Below are positions 38,203 through 43,076 of a DNA stretch of 43,076 nt, one piece after another. Each line of letters opens with the position of its first letter. The stretch's first letter is position 1. A model generated the notes under the pieces. That model saw nothing but the letters and a program-made list of their open reading frames with translations. It made no database searches and was not told the origin of the DNA. Origin of the DNA: Cyanobacteriota bacterium SRBZ.bins.94.201705 (GTDB lineage Bacteria; Cyanobacteriota; Cyanobacteriia; Cyanobacteriales; Cyanobacteriaceae); the NCBI GenBank assembly GCA_030549855.1, contig JAUQQP010000034.1:98171-141246 (forward strand), given 5' to 3'. A program made the position numbers and the translations under genes.

Positions 38203-38223
38203 GCCCCCTTCTTGGGGCTTTTA
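38203..38223 (+). terminator. probable intrinsic terminator facing ndhA
   Basis: GCCCC/GGGGC stem (38203-38207 with 38214-38218) with a 6-base loop and a following TTTT. It is the last hairpin before the convergent ndhA gene on the minus strand. Confidence 0.55.
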
Positions 38224-38315
38224 TTAAGAAATGTAAAAATGTTATTAGGGCAGGGGTTGTCCCCACCCAGTAGGGGTTATAGTTTTATAGGGATACTGTA
38301 AAAAAAACTCCCAGA

Positions 38316-39434
38316 TTAGCCGCCAAAGGCGAAGGGGAATGCAAGTTTCAAGGCGGCAGTAAGCAGAAGGTTGACAAGGGAAACGGGAAGGAGGAATTTC
38401 CAACCTAAGTCTAAGAGTTGGTCGATTCTAACCCTAGGGACTGTCCAACGGAGTAAAATGGCAGTAAAGACGAGGAAGTAGGCTTTCAAAATCATCATGG
38501 TGATGCCAAGGGAGGCGGTAATGACTTGTAACCAGGGGGTGTTTTCACTGACGCCTAACCAACTGGCAAGACTGGAAAGGGGGATAGGGAATTCCCAACC
38601 GCCAAGATACAACACAGAGAAGATAAGGGAGGATAGTACTAGGTTAACATAAGAGCCAACGTAGAAAAGACCAAACTTCATGCCGGCATATTCCGTCTGA
38701 TAGCCGGCGACTAATTCCTCTTCTGCTTCTGGTAAATCAAAAGGCAAACGCTCACATTCGGCTAGGGCAGCAATCCAGAAGATTAAAAACCCTACCGGTT
38801 GTCGCCAGATGTTCCACCCCAGTATACCATAACCGGACTGTTGTTGCACTATGTCAATGGTACTGAGACTATTAGACATCATAGCAACAGCCAAGACGGC
38901 GAGGGCAAGGGGGATTTCGTAACTGATGGATTGTGCGGCTGCCCTTAATCCTCCTAATAGGGAATACTTATTGTTGGAGGCATATCCAGACATCAATAAG
39001 CCAATAGGGGCTATACTAGAAAGGGAAATCCATAGGAATATTCCTACATTCAAATCCGTTATTACAAGATTCTGCCCAAATGGTATAATTAGATAGGACA
39101 GAAATACTGGTACTACCACTACTACAGGCCCGAGGGTAAATAGGAAACTATCGGCCTTGGCGGGTACTACGTCTTCCTTGAATATTAGCTTTATCCCGTC
39201 TGCCACGGGTTGTAGTATACCAAGAGGGCCGGCGTATTCAGGGCCAAGCCGCTGTTGTGCGGCGGCGGAGATTTTCCTTTCCAGCCATACGGTTACTAGT
39301 ACCCCCACGGTGGCGCCTATAATCATTAGAATTAGGGGGAGGGGTATCCAAAGGGTTTTTGCTAACTCCCTAGACAATCCCCATTGGTTGAGGGTGGTAA
39401 TAAAACTTTCTTGTAAATCAATTCCTGGATTCAT
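38316..39434 (-). CDS. ndhA: NAD(P)H-quinone oxidoreductase subunit 1
   Basis: NdhA (372 aa, NuoH homologue) is the membrane subunit that joins the hydrophilic arm to the membrane arm and forms part of the quinone cavity. It has about eight hydrophobic helices and the signature blocks [51 protein letters not shown] and [29 protein letters not shown]. It normally sits directly upstream of ndhI; here it is on the opposite strand 38 kb away, with its own upstream region between a pseudo-caspase gene and itself. The sequence is intact, so the complex should still assemble. Confidence 0.96.
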   Translation of the reverse strand: MNPGIDLQESFITTLNQWGLSRELAKTLWIPLPLILMIIGATVGVLVTVWLERKISAAAQQRLGPEYAGPLGILQPVADGIKLIFKEDVVPAKADSFLFTLGPVVVVVPVFLSYLIIPFGQNLVITDLNVGIFLWISLSSIAPIGLLMSGYASNNKYSLLGGLRAAAQSISYEIPLALAVLAVAMMSNSLSTIDIVQQQSGYGILGWNIWRQPVGFLIFWIAALAECERLPFDLPEAEEELVAGYQTEYAGMKFGLFYVGSYVNLVLSSLIFSVLYLGGWEFPIPLSSLASWLGVSENTPWLQVITASLGITMMILKAYFLVFTAILLRWTVPRVRIDQLLDLGWKFLLPVSLVNLLLTAALKLAFPFAFGG

Positions 39435-39574
39435 CTGACTGACTGGTTTTTCTCCTGTCTACACACAAGCAATTGCTCTTGCTATTTTAACCCCTGTTGA
39501 CTTTTCTTGAGGCTAGGGAAGGGAAATGATTCCCATAGAATTTTCTAATCAAATCCAGGGGCTATCTTTCCCTC

Positions 39575-41695
39575 TCACAGCTTGTAAACTAGTCTAAAAG
39601 TAGCCCATTGGCTCAAATCCAACCAGTATGAATCTGGGGGATTGTTGTTGAATTTGCCCGCCCCTTGACTAGTTTTGGCCAAATCTTTTAGAATAGAATG
39701 GGCTATTTTGTCTGGACGTTCTAAGACAAGAATTTGCTCGGCTTGTGGCTTAATCTGGCTGGCCTGTTGTAATTGTTGCAAGGTATTATAAAAGGGAGAC
39801 TTGCTGCATATTAAAAAGAATTCTCCCACTCCTTCTGCCCCGTCTATTATCCATTTTAAAAGACTGGGGGTTTGTGGTATTGTCAAACGGCTAAGAGGTG
39901 GAATGGGATTAGCCTGACAGTGATATAGGATTGTTTTCCTGGAAGGGGTGATGGCAATGAGAAGAAAATAAACGGGATAGTCTGCCTCATTGTGGAGGGT
40001 AATGGCAATCTCTCCTGAGGGGGATATAGCCATCAAAAAGTCGTCGCCTGTGGGGGTGAAGAAGACGGCTTTGCCAGACAGTTTACTCCCGGCAGTATAC
40101 TGAGAGAAGGTGGAGGAGGATTTATCATTGGTTATCTTGAAAGAGACATTTAGGGGTAGGGTGGAGGAAAACTGATTCTCTGTTAGCCGCAACAACTTGC
40201 TAGTCAAATTGACTCTTAGGGGGGGAATTAGACGTTTGACAGCAGAGGCAACTGCTTCCTGGAAGGGGGGGGTGGTGTTGGCATATAATACCCCCACTGG
40301 TGAGTATAAGGCATAGCCATTGGTGGTATCGTTTTCGTCTGTGAATTTGCCTAGGATACAGTCTAAAAGACTATCCCCTAAATTAGTTATTTCTAATCCC
40401 TCGATTATACTAAGAGTACTGGTGGCGTCAACCTTTTCAATTTTCTCCAAACTGTCATCCAAGGCTACATGCAATTTGAGGTTGCTACTAATGACTCTAA
40501 CAGACTCCCTACAAGCCAATCCTGGTTGGATGGCATTGATGTCACCCTCCACAACTATTCCCCTGGCTTTGTTTCCCAACAGGGATGTGATTTGAATTTC
40601 TGCTACTGGTAAATCCACATCCCTATAAATGTGAAAACGAGAGTTTAACTGGTAATTGTATAAAAGTAACAGGGGTAAACCCAACAACTCCAACTCTACC
40701 ACCGGGGGATTAACACTAACTACAACACCATCCCTCGGGGAGGCAGCCACGGGGGAATTGTAGGGAGGGAGGGATAGTCTATTGACTGGCAACAATTCAG
40801 CATCCCCCTGTTTACCAGTATAGGAACTAATTTTGGCGGCTAGGAGTGATTTCAAGTCAAAATAGCGACTGTCTGGATATATTTGCCAAAGACTTTGAGT
40901 CAGGTTGTAGGTGAATAAGCCTGTGGGGAATGGGGGATGGTGAATTTCGATGGCTAAATTGTCAGCGGGGAATAACAACATTCCCTTGAGATGTGGAGGG
41001 GATTGGAGGTTAGGGTTTAGGGGTTTGTAAGCCTGGTGGTAGAAATTTTTTTCCTCTTCTGCCACTATCTGTGGCGGATTGGAATCTAAAAAGCGTAAAG
41101 ACAGATGCCTGGCGGTGGGGGTAAAAGAAGAGAGGCTAGGGGGAGAGAAACTGGTGTCTAAAATCAGAGTGTATTTGTCTGTGGCGAGGGAATTGGCAAG
41201 GGAAAGAAGGGTTGCCAAGAGGAGGTCATTGGCGGTATTGGTATTGGTTAGGGTATCATAGAGGACGAGACTTTTAACTAGGGAAGAGTCATTGTTGGGG
41301 GATAATTTCAGTTGTCTGCCGTAGCCACTGAAGTGAAATACTACCACATCTTCTTCCCCTGCTTGCTGACACAGATGTTGTTGGAAGGTATTTAAAACGT
41401 TTTCTCTGGTGGCTTGTTTGTCGGTGAGGGTAACAATGTCTTGGGGGGAAAAACCAAAACGGTGAATCAGCAATTCTCGCTGCAATTCCACATCGGTAAC
41501 ACTACCCTGTAATTGTTTTTCTGACGGGTATTGATTGATACCTACCAGTAAGGCCAATTTACGAATTTTATTACCATTGGTATTAGCCGGGGTAAGATTA
41601 GCGGCTATAGCCTGTAATGGTTGTCTTTGCCAATAAAAAGAGGCTACCGCTAGACTCACCCCTTTTAGGAAACCGCGTCGTGAAATCTGATTCAT
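39575..41695 (-). CDS. caspase-like (peptidase C14) protein with substituted catalytic dyad
   Basis: A 706-aa orthocaspase-like protein. A twin-arginine-type signal (SRRGFLKGVSLAVASF) is at the N-terminus. The p20-like domain starts at RKLALLVGINQYPSEKQLQGSVTDVELQREL (45-75). The catalytic His motif H-x-S-G-H-G appears as HFSGYG with Tyr125, and the DCCHSG motif appears as DTSFSP with Ser182, so neither dyad residue remains. The same Y/S pattern is known in a subgroup of cyanobacterial caspase homologues. The C-terminal ~450 residues form all-beta-looking regions (SGKAVFFTPTGDDFLMAISPSGEIAITLHNEADYPVYFLL) of unclear role. It is expected to be exported and non-proteolytic; it stands between pilD and ndhA. 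Confidence 0.85.
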   Translation of the reverse strand: MNQISRRGFLKGVSLAVASFYWQRQPLQAIAANLTPANTNGNKIRKLALLVGINQYPSEKQLQGSVTDVELQRELLIHRFGFSPQDIVTLTDKQATRENVLNTFQQHLCQQAGEEDVVVFHFSGYGRQLKLSPNNDSSLVKSLVLYDTLTNTNTANDLLLATLLSLANSLATDKYTLILDTSFSPPSLSSFTPTARHLSLRFLDSNPPQIVAEEEKNFYHQAYKPLNPNLQSPPHLKGMLLFPADNLAIEIHHPPFPTGLFTYNLTQSLWQIYPDSRYFDLKSLLAAKISSYTGKQGDAELLPVNRLSLPPYNSPVAASPRDGVVVSVNPPVVELELLGLPLLLLYNYQLNSRFHIYRDVDLPVAEIQITSLLGNKARGIVVEGDINAIQPGLACRESVRVISSNLKLHVALDDSLEKIEKVDATSTLSIIEGLEITNLGDSLLDCILGKFTDENDTTNGYALYSPVGVLYANTTPPFQEAVASAVKRLIPPLRVNLTSKLLRLTENQFSSTLPLNVSFKITNDKSSSTFSQYTAGSKLSGKAVFFTPTGDDFLMAISPSGEIAITLHNEADYPVYFLLIAITPSRKTILYHCQANPIPPLSRLTIPQTPSLLKWIIDGAEGVGEFFLICSKSPFYNTLQQLQQASQIKPQAEQILVLERPDKIAHSILKDLAKTSQGAGKFNNNPPDSYWLDLSQWATFRLVYKL

Positions 41696-41795
41696 GGGGA
41701 GGATACCCAGTGGATAATGCTGAAGAAGAAGACAGTTTCTGCCGACTTTTTGATTATAGTAGACTCCCGCACTGATTTTTTTCCATTTTTTCTCT

Positions 41796-42599
41796 CTAAA
41801 TGCCCATGTATTCCAGATAACTGTTTATTAGCCTATCTCCCCACAAAATCACAGTGATACATGCTAATACAAGAAAAGGGCCAAAGGGAATAGGTTGTTG
41901 TCGTTGGATTAACTTGAGGGCAATAGCGGTGATGCCCACTATGGTACCATAGGCACAGGCGAGGAAAGCAGTAAGAAGAATCCCCAGCCATCCCAGCCAT
42001 ACTCCTATCATAGCGGCCAGTTTGGGGTCACCGCCACCCATTGCTGGTTTCCCCAATAGAAGACTGCCGACAATACCGATTATGTCAAATAGCCAGATGC
42101 CTACCACCCCTCCTAGGATTGCTAAAAACAGATGGTAGGCGAAGCCATTTATCCCGTTGTCTGCCAATCCTACTAATCCCTGCCAGATTAACCCTACTAT
42201 TAAGCCTGACTGGGTGAGACTGTTAGGGAGAGTCATGGTGTCTATGTCAATCAAGGCTAGTGGTATTAACCAGCTGACAAGGAGGAGGTAGGTGAGGGTT
42301 AGCCAGGAAAAACCGAATTGATGATAAATAAGACTAAACAGGAAAGCCGTTGTTGCCTCTACTAGCGGGTAGCGTGGGGAGATAGATGCCTTACACCAAC
42401 GACACTTACCTTTTAACCACAACCAGCCAAAAATTGGTATATTCTCTGTTATACCCAGGGGATGTGAACATTTTGGGCAATGGGAGGGTGGATAGATGAT
42501 AGACATACCTGCTGGGAGGCGATACACTACCACGTTGAGAAAACTTCCCACACAGGCGCCAAAGGCAAATACTATCAGTAGGATAATACCCTCCGCCAT
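41796..42599 (-). CDS. pilD: prepilin leader peptidase / N-methyltransferase
   Basis: PilD cleaves and N-methylates type IV prepilins at the inner membrane. The N-terminal domain has GSFLNVVVYRLP and the two zinc-binding pairs CPKC (41/44) and CRWC (66/69) typical of bifunctional enzymes. The aspartyl protease residues are in ALIDIDTMTLPN (Asp118/120) and GGGDPKL (Asp191), with about seven hydrophobic helices. Length 267 aa is normal. It lies 7-8 kb from pilM-N-O-Q, on the same strand but in its own unit. Its upstream region is filled by a 141-bp tandem repeat array. Confidence 0.95.
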   Translation of the reverse strand: MAEGIILLIVFAFGACVGSFLNVVVYRLPAGMSIIYPPSHCPKCSHPLGITENIPIFGWLWLKGKCRWCKASISPRYPLVEATTAFLFSLIYHQFGFSWLTLTYLLLVSWLIPLALIDIDTMTLPNSLTQSGLIVGLIWQGLVGLADNGINGFAYHLFLAILGGVVGIWLFDIIGIVGSLLLGKPAMGGGDPKLAAMIGVWLGWLGILLTAFLACAYGTIVGITAIALKLIQRQQPIPFGPFLVLACITVILWGDRLINSYLEYMGI

Positions 42600-42624
42600 T
42601 TTCTCTTAGCCTTGTTTATAATAA

Positions 42625-43076
42625 TTTACCTTTCTTCCCCAAGCTATCACAATGATAAACCTTTGTAGACAGTCAGGAAGCCTAAACCTACCCCCCAGCC
42701 GATACATTTCCACAGTGATAGACATTTACTTGCCGTATTAACGATAATATGGTACCACCTACTTAAGTCTACCTCTTTCCCAGGCTAGGACAATGATAAA
42801 CCTTTGTAGACAGTCAGGAAGCCTAAACCTACCCCCCGGCAGATACATTTCCACAGTGATAGACATTTACTTGCCGTATTAACGATAATATGGTACCACC
42901 TACTTAAGTCTACCTCTTTCCCAGGCTAGGACAATGATAAACCTTTGTTAACAGTCAGGAAGCCTAAACCCACCCCCACCAGATACATTTCCACAGTGGT
43001 AGACATTTACTTGCCGTATTAACGATAATATGGTACCACCTACTTAATTCTACCTCTTTCCCAGGCTAGGACAATG
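42625..43076. repeat. 141-bp tandem repeat array running off the window end
   Basis: The word AATGATAAACCTTTGT (one or two changes allowed) recurs at 42651, 42792 and 42933, and AATG of the next unit starts at 43073, giving periods of 141, 141 and 140 bp. Copies differ at only a few positions, mainly around the C-run of the CCTACCCCCC region; the left edge (42625-42650) is more diverged. Each unit contains CCACAGTGATAGACATTTAC and ACGATAATATGGTACCACC. All frames have stops within or between units, so it is not coding. The array begins about 25 bp upstream of pilD. Confidence 0.92.

Larger units (their letters stand above)
37606..38315. other. 710-bp gene-free region with hairpins
   Basis: No credible gene was found between the C-S lyase and ndhA (convergent). 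It holds a CTCCTG/CAGGAG hairpin (38064-38083) followed by a T-rich run, and the terminator at 38203-38223. A plus-strand frame of ~58 codons near 37775-37950 has no recognisable similarity and no good start. Sequence composition is ordinary. Confidence 0.5.

Noticed and set aside
42625-43076. CRISPR array or coding repeat
   Set aside because: Units are 141 bp and contiguous without spacers. A 29-codon frame starting MINLCRQSG in copies 1 and 2 is stopped early in copy 3 (TAA), so it is not conserved as protein.
1-43076. Mobile elements, prophage, defence islands, toxin-antitoxin modules, tRNA genes
   Set aside because: I searched by eye on both strands and saw no transposase, integrase, restriction, toxin or tRNA signature. 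Without a tRNA-scanning program a tRNA cannot be excluded absolutely.

Overview
The window is chromosomal DNA of a beta-cyanobacterium. The evidence is NDH-1 genes of the plastoquinone type (ndhI, ndhG, ndhE, ndhA), a CemA/PcxA protein, cyAbrB, a ClpR/ClpP3 pair, the pilMNOQ cluster, a GlgA2-type glycogen synthase, and several families confined to cyanobacteria and plastids (DUF2854, DUF760, DUF3155). I cannot name the genus. I saw no rRNA, tRNA, CRISPR array, transposase, integrase or phage gene, and almost all genes are intact housekeeping genes.

Layout. 0.1-1.8 kb: ndhI-ndhG-ndhE closed by a clear intrinsic terminator, then a convergent DUF1232 gene. 2.2-4.9 kb: pcxA and cobB. 4.9-6.64 kb: a gene-free stretch made of about thirty degenerate ~50-bp repeats that reach the 3' end of tilS. 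6.6-12.3 kb: tilS and glmU (divergent), and carB, whose 3' end overlaps glmU. 12.4-16.6 kb: DUF2854, VWA protein, a small membrane protein, dapB, glgA. 16.8-20.7 kb: a cytoplasmic parvulin and a 1001-aa type I secretion ATPase with a cyclic-nucleotide-binding-like domain and a dead C39 domain. 20.7-21.3 kb: a GC-rich, hairpin-rich gap that I cannot assign. 21.3-26 kb: small secreted protein, Rrf2 regulator, cyAbrB, coiled-coil protein, a possible 31-aa membrane peptide, DUF760, clpR-clpP3, DUF3155. 26-30.3 kb: gyrA and an MFS transporter. 30.3-34.8 kb: pilM-pilN-pilO-pilQ on the minus strand. 35-37.6 kb: a solute-binding lipoprotein and a PLP C-S lyase. 38.3-42.6 kb: ndhA, a pseudo-caspase and pilD. 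42.6 kb to the end: a 141-bp tandem array that runs off the window.

Functional links. The NDH-1 membrane-arm genes serve respiration, cyclic electron flow and CO2 uptake, but ndhA lies 38 kb from ndhIGE instead of heading that operon. PilM/N/O/Q and PilD are parts of one type IV pilus machine encoded at two nearby places. The parvulin and the T1SS-like ATPase look like one export unit lacking its HlyD partner. clpR and clpP3 encode the two subunit types of one mixed Clp core.

The most unusual parts are the ~50-bp repeat field beside tilS, the unassigned structured gap after the secretion ATPase, and the 141-bp array. Several proteins also have lost catalytic residues or missing domains (C39-like domain, caspase-like protein, ClpR, PilQ without AMIN).
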